From the IMG/VR virus record IMGVR_UViG_3300012532_000215, positions 1 to 41,280 of that record: a stretch of 41,280 nt of DNA; one strand, 5' to 3'. The notes under the pieces were generated by a model. It was not told the origin of the DNA. It did no database searches and was given only the letters and a program-made list of their open reading frames with translations. The position numbers were made by a program, and so were the translations under genes. This document shows positions 30,047-38,177 of the stretch, in pieces. Within the stretch, counting starts at the first letter, position 1. Every line of letters starts with the position of its first letter. Origin of the DNA: a virus.

Positions 30047-32461
30047 TTAGTTCTGTACTGAACTTAAAGCGACTTCTGTCGTAGGTTTGCTCAATGCTTC
30101 CTCTATCTGCTCGCGATCTGCGAAGCCTGACTTCTCAGCCCACGCGACGAGGTTCTCAACATTGAAGATGCGGTAGTTTACTCGAACGCCCATCTTGTTG
30201 ACGTAGCGCAGGCGTTGATCATTCTTGCCATTCGTGTTCTCGCAGAGTGCGCTCAAGTCGGAGGCGAGGTGGCCCGTCGTTGGGCAACGCTCGTTCGGCA
30301 CGTAGTGATCCCAGCAGTTGAGCAGGCCCTGCGCGTTGACGAGCAGCTTGCCCTCCTTGATTCGCACAAACCCCTGACCGCGCGCATCGTTGTCGAACTT
30401 CTTTGGGTTCAAGAGATACCCGGTGAGCCACTGGCAGACCGCCGAGCGCACGCCCGTCCTCGTCGCGAGCGCTCGGTGCAGGCTCTCATCCTCGACGCGC
30501 ATGAGGAAGCGGCCATCGGGCTTCCACGGGTGATTCTCGATGAGCCACATCACGTGCTCGGCGATGCGGTCGCCGCGCACCCACTCGCTCGTATCGGTAT
30601 CCTTCAGGTAGTCGGCTGCCTCGGACTGCACGCGCACGTGAAAATAACGCTCGATGATCGCCTCTATGTCGTGCGCCGAGAGGTTCTCCGGCGTCGAGAG
30701 CACGTTTTCGTTGTTCGCGGCGATGATGGTACGCGTCGCGCCTTCCATGAATGCCGTCGGCTGAAATTTTCTTTTGAAGGGGCGATCGGTCTGCTGGATG
30801 TGGTGGCGGAGTTCTGCGTTCTTCGCGTAGCCGCGGAAGTCCTTGGGCAGCTGCTCGTCGGCAAAGCACAGGGGGCACCTGGCGATGACATCGTTGAAAT
30901 CAGAGAGTGCCTCATCGAGCGGCGTCGGCATGCCCTTGGTCCAGAGACGCGCGACGCCGTTGGCGAGCAGTCCCTTACCCGTGCTCTTCTTGCCCGTGAG
31001 GAAGAGTGCAACGCAAGCGCTCTCGAGCTTGGTCACCGCAGCGAGCCACGTCTTGACGTGCTCGTACTTGTCGCCAGCGAGGATCTGCAACCAGAGATCG
31101 ATGTTAGCGTGGAAGACGGGATCGATCTTTCTTAGGGGGCACGGCGCTTCATGAAGCGTGCGCGTTTGCTCTTCGTAGTGAGCCCTCTGCGCCTTCAGGT
31201 CGAGCACGATCTTCTCAGCGACGGTGCCGTACTGGCTGGCAAGCTGATTGAAGGTCTTCGGGATGACGCTGCCGTCCTTCTGCGTCTTGAACAACTGCAC
31301 GCCCGCCGAGCTCGCTGGAGCGAGATCGCGGAGCGCCGCTGTGAACATGTCGTCCTTGGTGAACGGACCGACGTAACTACCCGCGCCCCCATCAACACGT
31401 CCGACGAAAAAGTAAAAGCTGCCGCCACGCTGGATGATCCAACGCTTGTTGATCTCCGGGCCAAAGGAAGCGAGCTCGTCGAGCGAGTACGGGTCGTCGC
31501 GACCGTTCTTGAACGCCTCTCGGATGCGCTGGCGGTGCTCGTTGTCCTGCCTCACCTCCTCGAGCCGAATGTTCTCCTGCTGCTTTCGGATCTTCCTTGC
31601 GACGACTTCGACCGTCGGCGCCCCCTCGGCAATGCGAGCCATTCGGTCGCACGAGAGCCTGAAGCACTCGGCGATAGACTCCGGCGTGCGGTCAAAGAAG
31701 CGCTGGGCCAGGACGGGCGCTAGCCGGAAGAAGAGCACATTGTCGCGGTTGCTCGGCTCGGCAAAGGCTTCTCCGTTTAGGACCTTGATCAGCAGCTCTC
31801 CTATCTCGGCCTGCTTCTCGTCTGATCTCTTTCGGGCGAGAGCCCTCGCGAAGCGCTCGAACTCGTCGCGTGAGAGGGCATACTGCTCGGCAGACGGCGC
31901 CTCGGCGACAATCCATGGCTCGAGCGCCATGACAGCGTCGACGTCGAGGGGCTCACCCTCGAAGAGCAGCGAGAAGTTCTTGTCCTCGGTGCCGGCAGGC
32001 GCATACGGTCCGAAATAGATGCGAGCCGGGTTTCGGCACTTGGGGTCGCAGACTCCGCCAAAGAGCGTGTTGGCCCTCGCCCAAAAATCGGCCCATGCGG
32101 CGCCGGGGACGGGCCTAGAGAGCGGGATCACGGGTCGGAGGCGCCAGGGGCCCTCGGCGTGGCTCCACGTCGTGTAGACTCTCGCAGCGAGCCCCAGGTC
32201 TTGGATGAGCCCAGTGAGCTCCAGGGCCTGGTCCTCGCGCAGGTGATCGGCGTCGAGTACGAGGGCCGAGACCTCGGTGACGAGCCGGTCGAGCCGATTC
32301 GAGGCACCTTCAGGGAAAGCGGCCGGGCTGAATGCCGGGCACTGCTCTTTCACCGTCCGGGAGTAGTCGTGCTCGGCGAATTGCTGGGCTAGCTCCTCCC
32401 AGGACCCCTCCCACGACCGCGGCACCTCGTCGTAAGCATTCGGAAAGAGAGAGATCTTCAT
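30047..32461 (-). CDS. Primase-helicase, AEP-like N-terminus plus D5/SF3-type ATPase (804 aa)
   Basis: The N-terminal third has an archaeo-eukaryotic primase-like acidic motif (ALVLDADHL, about residue 67) and RIYFGPYAP, consistent with a primase or primase-relic domain. The ATPase has Walker A LTGKKSTGKGLLANG (about residue 490), Walker B-like CFADEQ and a sensor region RTIIAANNENVLS. The C-terminus resembles a winged-helix DNA-binding tail. Expected to start and unwind viral replication. It is the first gene downstream (minus) of the TGTCCCA-box region; the ribosome site AAGAGGG abuts the ATG. Confidence 0.85.
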   Translation of the reverse strand: MKISLFPNAYDEVPRSWEGSWEELAQQFAEHDYSRTVKEQCPAFSPAAFPEGASNRLDRLVTEVSALVLDADHLREDQALELTGLIQDLGLAARVYTTWSHAEGPWRLRPVIPLSRPVPGAAWADFWARANTLFGGVCDPKCRNPARIYFGPYAPAGTEDKNFSLLFEGEPLDVDAVMALEPWIVAEAPSAEQYALSRDEFERFARALARKRSDEKQAEIGELLIKVLNGEAFAEPSNRDNVLFFRLAPVLAQRFFDRTPESIAECFRLSCDRMARIAEGAPTVEVVARKIRKQQENIRLEEVRQDNEHRQRIREAFKNGRDDPYSLDELASFGPEINKRWIIQRGGSFYFFVGRVDGGAGSYVGPFTKDDMFTAALRDLAPASSAGVQLFKTQKDGSVIPKTFNQLASQYGTVAEKIVLDLKAQRAHYEEQTRTLHEAPCPLRKIDPVFHANIDLWLQILAGDKYEHVKTWLAAVTKLESACVALFLTGKKSTGKGLLANGVARLWTKGMPTPLDEALSDFNDVIARCPLCFADEQLPKDFRGYAKNAELRHHIQQTDRPFKRKFQPTAFMEGATRTIIAANNENVLSTPENLSAHDIEAIIERYFHVRVQSEAADYLKDTDTSEWVRGDRIAEHVMWLIENHPWKPDGRFLMRVEDESLHRALATRTGVRSAVCQWLTGYLLNPKKFDNDARGQGFVRIKEGKLLVNAQGLLNCWDHYVPNERCPTTGHLASDLSALCENTNGKNDQRLRYVNKMGVRVNYRIFNVENLVAWAEKSGFADREQIEEALSKPTTEVALSSVQN

Positions 32462-33221
32462 CCCTCTTGACCCGATGAAACGACTTTGTTACTGTTCCTG
32501 CAGGTCGAGCAGCGCATTTGCTCTACTCAAGAGCTCCGGGGCTTTCCAGTTTCCCGGGGCTCTTGGCCTTTCTGGGGTGAGGATCCGTTATGCCCGAGTA
32601 CGGGGCTACATGTCAAGGCATCGGAGATCGACGGGGGTGTTGGGGTCTGTCAGCCCCAAATGTCCCAATGTCCCAGCTCATCGATGGCATTTCTTGAGCC
32701 TACATCGAGAGCCCAGACCGAGTGTCCCAGTGTCCCACCGTGTCTCAGTTGGCAAGTGGGACACACCTAACCACCCGTAACTACCCAACAAAAACACTGA
32801 ACATTCGACCCCACTGGAAAAGCTACTGAGACGCACCTAAGTGCTCGACAGCAATGAAGAAAGGATCGAATGTCCCAGTTGACCCCATCGCCGAACCATA
32901 TACAGATGTAAAACACAAGTGTGTTTTTCTCATATATATGGTTTGTTGATGGGACATTGAGACACTGGGACAAATGGTAGTTTCTTCCGAGAGAAATGGT
33001 ACAAAAAGTGTCCCACTACAGGCACACGGTAATGGGACACTGGGACAAAATAACTATAAAAACTTTATTTAATAAATGATTTCCAGTGTCAATTTAACTG
33101 AGAAAATGATCTTGAATTAAAAATGCTGTTTTGAGGTACGCAAAGAATGAATTTCCGATTTTTTTGGCTGTGCAAAAAGTTCTACGCGAATTAAAATGGT
33201 GAGCTACGAGGTCCGCGCCGT
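32462..33221. promoter_or_regulatory. Intergenic region between CRISPR array and replication operon; candidate origin/operator
   Basis: About 760 bases without a convincing gene. It holds 11 copies of TGTCCCA or its complement between 32661 and 33047. There is an AT-rich block at about 33045-33130, and an inverted repeat at 32529-32564 (AAGAGC-CCGGG against CCCGG-GCTCTT). Such clustered short repeats beside an AT-rich stretch and upstream of a primase-helicase are typical of replication origins or repressor sites. No promoter boxes are assigned. Confidence 0.6.
32661..33047. repeat. Iteron-like TGTCCCA boxes (11 copies, both orientations)
   Basis: TGTCCCA at 32661, 32669, 32723, 32731, 32871 and 33009; TGGGACA at 32757, 32950, 32966, 33033 and 33041; a one-base variant at 32741. 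Several form 8-base tandem pairs; others are divergent, so a dimeric initiator or repressor is plausible. Confidence 0.8.
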
Positions 33222-35190
33222 GTTGCCGATTTTTGTAGGCATCGGACAGCCTTTGTATGTGCATGTGCGGACACATGGCGAAGTCTCGGTTTCTGTAGGC
33301 GCCGAGCTGCCTTTGGGCTACTGCTGCATGGGACGCAGCCTGCGTTTTCTCTCCCTGTCTCGGCTTCTGTAGGCGCCGAGCTGCCTTTGGGCCATCGAGC
33401 GCTTGGAACTCGACGGGGTAGCTATTCCGGTCTCTGCTTCTGTAGGCGCCGAGCTTCCTTTGGGTCGTGAGAGGCGCACCGCGGTCCAGCAGATGGGTGA
33501 GGGTCTCGGCTTCTGTAGGCGCCGAGCTGCCTTTGGGCCGGCTACTTACCCTGCAATTTTGGGCACTGTCAACGGCGCGTCGAACACACTGTCGACGCCT
33601 AGTCTCGGTTTCTGTAGGCGCCGAGCTGCCTTTGGGCCTGCACAATGAGACCGGCGAGATCATCTCCTTCGATGTCTCGGCTTCTGTAGGCGCCGAGCTG
33701 CCTTTGGGCTTGCTCACATCGCGCCACTCGCAGCCCAGCTCCATGTCTCGGCTTCTGTAGGCGCCGAGCTGCCTTTGGGCGACGCCGCGCGTGCAAGTTC
33801 ACTAAACCCTTGTCTCGACTTCTGTAGGCGCCGAGCTGCCTTTGGGCCTTGTCAGGTGGGGAGCGCAATCGCCTGCACCTCGCGTCTCGACTTCTGTAGG
33901 CGCCGAGCTGCCTTTGGGCGCGCGGCTGTTGGTGGTCCTTGCACAGTCGATCGTGTCTCGACTTCTGTAGGCGCCGAGCTGCCTTTGGGCCCGAGTGTAG
34001 GATGCGTCTCTTAGTGATGGGGTACTCGTCTCGGCTTCTGTAGGCGCCGAGCTGCCTTTGGGCCCTCCTCGAAGCAGCCCGCGAGCATGGCTTCGACGTC
34101 TCGGCTTCTGTAGGCGCCGAGCTGCCTTTGGGCGATCCGCAGCAGCTCTGCCCCGCGTTCGGTCTTGGGCTTCTTGTAGGCGCCGAGCTGCCTTTGGGCA
34201 ATCAAGACCCGCCCGGACAGCCCTAGATCGCGCGCATGTCTCGGTTTCTGTAGGCGCCGAGCTGCCTTTGGGCCTGTCAGGGGCGCGGCCGTACATCTCC
34301 GTCTCGGCTTCTGTAGGCGCCGAGCTGCCTTTGGGCGCCTGCACCGGAGCGCGGCTTCCTCTACGCGCTGTCTCGGCTTCTGTAGGCGCCGAGCTGCCTT
34401 TGGGCTCTTTTTAGACACATTACACCCTGTAGCCATGTTAACCCGTCTCGGCTTCTGTAGGCGCCGAGCTGCCTTTGGGCCGCGGGTGTGACGCGCGCCG
34501 AGCTGCACGCCCCGCGGAGCGTCTCGGCTTCTGTAGGCGCCGAGCTGCCTTTGGGCGCGCCATCGCGCGATTGAGGAGCTACTCCGCGCCACGTCTCGGC
34601 TTCTGTAGGCGCCGAGCTGCCTTTGGGCGCTGAAGAGAATGGTGTGGGGCGGCCCGACTCCCATGTCTCGGCTTCTGTAGGCGCCGAGCTGCCTTTGGCC
34701 TAAGCTTGATGATGCCGTCGTCTCGGCCTCTGTAGGCGCCGAGCTGCCTTTGGGCGTCGGGTTTGGCCTTGCCACGCTTGTCCAGTGCCTGGTGTCTCGG
34801 CTTCTGTAGGCGCCGAGCTGCCTTTGGGCACGCAAGCGGCCGGCTCGTGGCTGTGCATTCGCTGTGTCTCGGCTTCTGTAGGCGCCGAGCTGCCTTTGGG
34901 CCCTGACGCTTCGCGGTCTCGTCGGGATCCGGGACTGGGTCTCGGCTTCTGTAGGCGCCGAGCTGCCTTTGGGCACCGAAGTGCAGCTTCTTCGACACGC
35001 TCGAGCACTGGTCTCGGCTTCTGTAGGCGCCGAGCTGCCTTTGGGTGCGCGCACGGCGACGCCGAGGAGCAAGCGCTCGCCCGTCTCGGCTTCTGTAGGC
35101 GCCGAGCTGCCTTTGGGGCCGACAAGGCCAACGACGATGGCGGCGCCGAACCTCGTCTCGGCTTCTGTAGGCGCCGAGCTGCCTTTGGGT
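33222..35190 (-). CRISPR. CRISPR array, 27 repeats of 36 bp plus one decayed terminal repeat
   Basis: Intact repeats start at 33283, 33357, 33430, 33503, 33602, 33674, 33745, 33812, 33884, 33955, 34028, 34098, 34162 (variant), 34238, 34301, 34370, 34445, 34521, 34593, 34665, 34720, 34794, 34866, 34939, 35011, 35083 and 35155; a diverged one lies at 33222-33257. Spacers are mostly 33-40 bp, with outliers of 63 (33539), 19 (34701), 27 (34274) and 28 (34134). In minus (crRNA) sense each repeat ends in a hairpin CTCGGC/GCCGAG followed by AC, the type V layout with the hairpin next to the spacer. The effector-proximal end is the more uniform one, and decay is at the far end, so the leader is at the effector side. 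G.U-only variants (33812, 33884, 33955) support minus-strand transcription. No cas1 or cas2 is in the window. Confidence 0.97.
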
Positions 35191-35245
35191 ATGCCCTGGG
35201 GGGACATAATGGTATCACGTACTTGCACCGCGATCTGCGAGATGT

Positions 35246-36685
35246 TCACTCAGCCGCCGTGTCGATGAGCTGATTTGCCGCGTTATTTGCATCCTGATCT
35301 CTCTGAGCATCACACTGCTCGCAGTAGAGCACTACATCGCGCACTCGGTCGCCGGTAAGCTCACATCCGCATACACTGCACACCATTGTGCGTCGTTTGA
35401 TCGTGGCGAGTGTAGCGCGCTCGCCGAATACGCTCTGGACCTCGGCTCGCAGAGACCCCGGTGCCACGAGGAATCGGACGTGGCGCGCCTCGGGAATCTC
35501 GGTCGGTTGGTCTCTCGAGATGAGCGTCGGCAGGTCGTAGTCCTCCATGACAACGGAGCCGTATTTGGCCGCGAGCGAGCGCACCCACAAGCGGTAGATC
35601 TCTCGGCGCTGGCGAAGGACCTTGGCGTACTCGTCGCGCTCCCACTGATAGAGATGCCGATCGCGCCTGGCCCAGTGCTCCGCAGAGATCGGCTCGCCTT
35701 CGATAGGCACGCGACCGAGCTCTCGGTGCGTCGCGCTGGGGTCCCTCAAGGCTTCGCGTCTCGCACGCGTGCGCCCGCGGGCATCGCCGAGGTAGGCCAC
35801 CGCTGCATCGTCGGCGAGTCCTCGGAGCGACTCGGAGTGCCGGAGTTTGTCAATGAGACGTCTCGGCAGGATGAGCTCGTCCGTCGAGCCCTCGTCGGTC
35901 GCCACGTAGGCGATGCGCACTCCGCGGTCTCCCAGCGACCTCCAGCCGAAGTTGATGGCCGCTCGGCCGCTGCCGTACTGGCGCTCCGGGCGCTCGTGGC
36001 GCATCGTGACGTGCACCGAGTAGACATAGCGGTCGCCGACCCGCTCGACGCAGATGAGGGCTCGGACGACCTGGACGCCTGGCGGCAGTGGGCGGTGGGC
36101 GATGACGGGCAGCGTGACGTGGATGCCGAGACCGAGGTAGAGCCGCGCCGTGACGCGGCCCTCAGGTGCCGATAGGCGCAGCGAGCCCCTGCCGGAGAGT
36201 ACATCGTCGGTCGTCGCACCCGAGCAGGCCTGGATATTTGCCCCGAGGCGACCTGTCCCGTCAAATCGACGGAATCGTGCGCGGAATTTGGTCGGATCGA
36301 GGCCTATTTCGCGCACCTGGGCGTCCTGATTTCCATCGGCATCAGGCGGCCTCTGTATTTTGATTTGCCTTACTTGGGCGAACCATCGCGCGCGCCCTGA
36401 GACCTTGCGCGGCGCGCGGTAGGGCGACTTTGCGGCGCGGCGTACATCGGCCTCGATGGCCTGATAGGTGCCCCAGCCGAGGCCACATCGCGATCGCAGC
36501 CAGCAACTCATCTCGGCATGGACGAGCTTGGCCGCCGAGCGCTCGACGCCGCTCTGCTCGGCGATGATGCGCCAGTTCAGGAGCTCGACCAGGGCATTGC
36601 GGTAGCGGCATGCGAGGCGGAGCTGCGTGAGGAGGAGATCGAACCCCTCGGTTGGTTTGAGAGCGCCATAGCGGTAGACGATCAT
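35246..36685 (-). CDS. Miniature type V (Cas12/TnpB-like) effector, probably nuclease-dead (479 aa)
   Basis: C-terminal RuvC and zinc-ribbon architecture: RuvC-I region AAINFGWRS with Asn245 where the catalytic Asp is expected, RuvC-II VVMEDYDL (Glu381), zinc ribbon C436-x2-C439 ... C455-x2-C458, and RuvC-III DQDANNAANQ (Asp465). The N-terminal 240 residues (starting MIVYRYGALKPTEGFDLLLT) would form the recognition and wedge parts. Size is close to TnpB and the smallest Cas12 proteins. ATG 36685 overlaps the previous stop (ATGA) and has AAGGAAAC upstream. The array begins 55 bases after the stop on the same strand. Predicted: crRNA-guided DNA binding and silencing without cutting. Residues 110-121 are encoded by a repeat-like hairpin. 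Confidence 0.88.
   Translation of the reverse strand: MIVYRYGALKPTEGFDLLLTQLRLACRYRNALVELLNWRIIAEQSGVERSAAKLVHAEMSCWLRSRCGLGWGTYQAIEADVRRAAKSPYRAPRKVSGRARWFAQVRQIKIQRPPDADGNQDAQVREIGLDPTKFRARFRRFDGTGRLGANIQACSGATTDDVLSGRGSLRLSAPEGRVTARLYLGLGIHVTLPVIAHRPLPPGVQVVRALICVERVGDRYVYSVHVTMRHERPERQYGSGRAAINFGWRSLGDRGVRIAYVATDEGSTDELILPRRLIDKLRHSESLRGLADDAAVAYLGDARGRTRARREALRDPSATHRELGRVPIEGEPISAEHWARRDRHLYQWERDEYAKVLRQRREIYRLWVRSLAAKYGSVVMEDYDLPTLISRDQPTEIPEARHVRFLVAPGSLRAEVQSVFGERATLATIKRRTMVCSVCGCELTGDRVRDVVLYCEQCDAQRDQDANNAANQLIDTAAE
36323..36358 (-). repeat. CRISPR-repeat-like hairpin inside the effector gene
   Basis: Perfect stem CCTGAT/ATCAGG, loop TTCCATCGGC, followed by GGCCTCTG. The stem is identical to the solo copy at 19048-19083. 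In frame it encodes QRPPDADGNQD. Array orientation, so the effector mRNA carries a potential Cas-binding hairpin. Confidence 0.8.
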
Positions 36686-37134
36686 TTTGATGTTTCCTTT
36701 TTTGAGACTGCGTGCAACAGCGATGTGCGCGCAACCTTGCCAGTGCCGTTGCAGGCTGAACATTTGACCCATACCGTTCCGCGATCTCCTATCGCCTCGC
36801 CGAGGTGGGCTGCATCTATCTTCTGCAGCTCGTCGCATTCGGCCCGCGACGCGGTGAGTTCAGCCCGAAGCTTCGTTTCGCGCAGCTCTATTGCCGGCAC
36901 CAAAACTCCTCGAGCCATTGCGCTGTTCAAGTCGCACTGCGTGATGGATCGAGCAACGCGGCGAACACATTCTTCCGCGGTTTCCATCGCCTCTTGATTG
37001 CCTTCTGTCTCCAAAGGCTCGGTGCGCCACCGGTCTTGGTCGCATTCGGCGCAGTCCTCCTGTGGCACAGCGTGCTCCTTACATATGTGGGCGAAAGGAT
37101 CGAGTAGCTTGTTCTTCTTCGCGGGCGGTATCAT
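36682..37134 (-). CDS. Cys-motif protein coupled to the effector (150 aa)
   Basis: Starts MIPPAKKNKLLDPFAHICKE; HAVPQEDCAECDQDRW near residue 21 and CSACNGTGKVAR near residue 124 are zinc-type motifs, the latter like the DnaJ CxxCxGxG unit. The centre is a helical charged stretch. Its stop overlaps the effector start (ATGA), so both should be translated together. It could be an accessory factor or just a neighbouring phage protein; family not recognised. Confidence 0.65.
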   Translation of the reverse strand: MIPPAKKNKLLDPFAHICKEHAVPQEDCAECDQDRWRTEPLETEGNQEAMETAEECVRRVARSITQCDLNSAMARGVLVPAIELRETKLRAELTASRAECDELQKIDAAHLGEAIGDRGTVWVKCSACNGTGKVARTSLLHAVSKKETSK

Positions 37135-37520
37135 CTCATCCTCCTAGCTCTCTCGAGCGTCGGCTCGATTTGTTCTTCTTTGTCCACGATTTCTATTTCC
37201 ACGCCGGCAATCTGCCGGAGGCTCATTTTGACAACGCTCGCACCCATGCGGACTAGGGGGTTCGGCACGTGCGCGATGATGAGAGTGAGACCGCGTTTCT
37301 TTTGCTTGCTAAATCCTTCGACCGCGGCCTTGACCGCGTCGTACGCGTAGCTCGTCGCTCCGGCGGCGAGAAAGATCCAGTAGGACCCTCCCAGTAGCCG
37401 CGCGTAATCGAGCGTCCAGTCGTGCACGTCAGATGCGCTGATACGGCCCTCGGGGATGGTTACGATGACGCCGTCAGCGCGGCGGGTTGTTTTCTGGGGC
37501 ACCTTTCTTGACCCTTTCAT
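37131..37520 (-). CDS. Unknown alpha/beta protein, STAS-like in outline (129 aa)
   Basis: ATG 37520 (MKGSRKVPQK). After a basic N-terminus comes VIVTIPEGRISASDVHDWTL, GGSYWIFLAAGATSYAY, a long helix and LTLIIAHVPNPLVRM, an alternation of strands and helices like STAS/SpoIIAA domains. The assignment is by shape only. It overlaps both neighbours. Confidence 0.55.
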   Translation of the reverse strand: MKGSRKVPQKTTRRADGVIVTIPEGRISASDVHDWTLDYARLLGGSYWIFLAAGATSYAYDAVKAAVEGFSKQKKRGLTLIIAHVPNPLVRMGASVVKMSLRQIAGVEIEIVDKEEQIEPTLERARRMR

Positions 37521-37977
37521 AATCCCTCGCGGCTTCCGCGATCTCCTCGTCAAACTCCGAGTACCCCATCGTGGCAACAGGTAGGCCTTCGGCCTCGATC
37601 ACCTCGACGCCAAGTTTCTCGCGAGCCTCCCGGAGTTCCTTGGTCAGGCGCTTGATTTCTCCTAGTCTCTCATCGTCGAATGCTTTGGCGGCCGTCAGAA
37701 ATCCGAAGAGCCACTTGGGGATCTCCTCGACCGTGACGAGGGGGTTACCAGCAACACACGTCTGGATGACCTGCTGGATGAGCTTGAGTGTTCCAATTTC
37801 TTCTCGCGGTTTCAGCGTCTCGCCATTGAGGAACAGCTCGGCGGCGTGAATTAGCCACTTTCGATCTTCATCGTCTGTGGCGATCATGAGAGCGAAACCT
37901 CTGACGTGCGCTGCGGCATAGAAGTCAGCGCTTTCTACAGCCAGCTCGTTGTCGGTGATCTTCTTTTTTATATCCAT
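37474..37977 (-). CDS. Unknown protein (167 aa)
   Basis: ATG 37977 (MDIKKKITDNELAVESADFY). Helical, with FALMIATDDEDRKWLIHAAE in the first half and a coiled coil (GEIKRLTKELREAREKLGVE) in the second. No family recognised. It overlaps the preceding gene by 10 bases and the following one by 47. Confidence 0.55.
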   Translation of the reverse strand: MDIKKKITDNELAVESADFYAAAHVRGFALMIATDDEDRKWLIHAAELFLNGETLKPREEIGTLKLIQQVIQTCVAGNPLVTVEEIPKWLFGFLTAAKAFDDERLGEIKRLTKELREAREKLGVEVIEAEGLPVATMGYSEFDEEIAEAARDYERVKKGAPENNPPR

Positions 37978-38177
37978 GTGATCCTCTTTCTTGGTGCTGT
38001 GTCGAGAGCTCGGTGCGCTGCGAGTAGCGCTCTCTTGTCTCCGACTTCTCGGATGAAAAGACGAACCTGATCGTAGACGTCACGCCCTTGGACGAACCTT
38101 ATGCATGTTCGTCCAGACTGGAGCTCGAGGCCACGCAGCAGCGCGACCGAGCACGTGAATGCGGCGTCGTAGGTCAT
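37968..38177 (-). CDS. Small unknown protein (69 aa)
   Basis: ATG 38177 overlaps the previous stop (ATGA). Sequence MTYDAAFTCSVALLRGLELQ and then a helix-rich basic part (VYDQVRLFIREVGDKRALLA). No domain recognised; part of the string of small accessory ORFs upstream of the effector. Confidence 0.5.
   Translation of the reverse strand: MTYDAAFTCSVALLRGLELQSGRTCIRFVQGRDVYDQVRLFIREVGDKRALLAAHRALDTAPRKRITWI

Noticed and set aside
31151-31723. Plus-strand open frame opposite the primase-helicase
   Set aside because: Shadow frame of a well-supported gene with conserved motifs on the minus strand.
33393-33429. 12-base match of this spacer to 40220-40232
   Set aside because: Matches of 12 bases are expected by chance for 27 spacers against 41 kb; the rest does not align.
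34481-34520. 14-base match of this spacer to about 25016-25030 in the SF2 helicase gene
   Set aside because: The match is at the spacer's seed-distal end and does not extend at nucleotide or protein level.
34629-34664. Spacer frame AEENGVGRPDSH resembling the topoisomerase I GIGRPSTYA region
   Set aside because: The invariant S-T-Y after GRP is absent, so the similarity is too weak to claim a host topA target.
34011-35249. Long open frame across the array with repeated PKGSSAPTEAET units
   Set aside because: Repeat plus spacer is often 72 bp, a multiple of 3, so frames stay open by accident. Spacer-length changes shift it, and it is explained by the CRISPR array.
35246-36685. Effector as a transposon TnpB of an IS605/IS607 element
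   Set aside because: No TnpA, no element ends seen, and the 3' side is a long spacer-bearing array instead of a single guide-RNA end.
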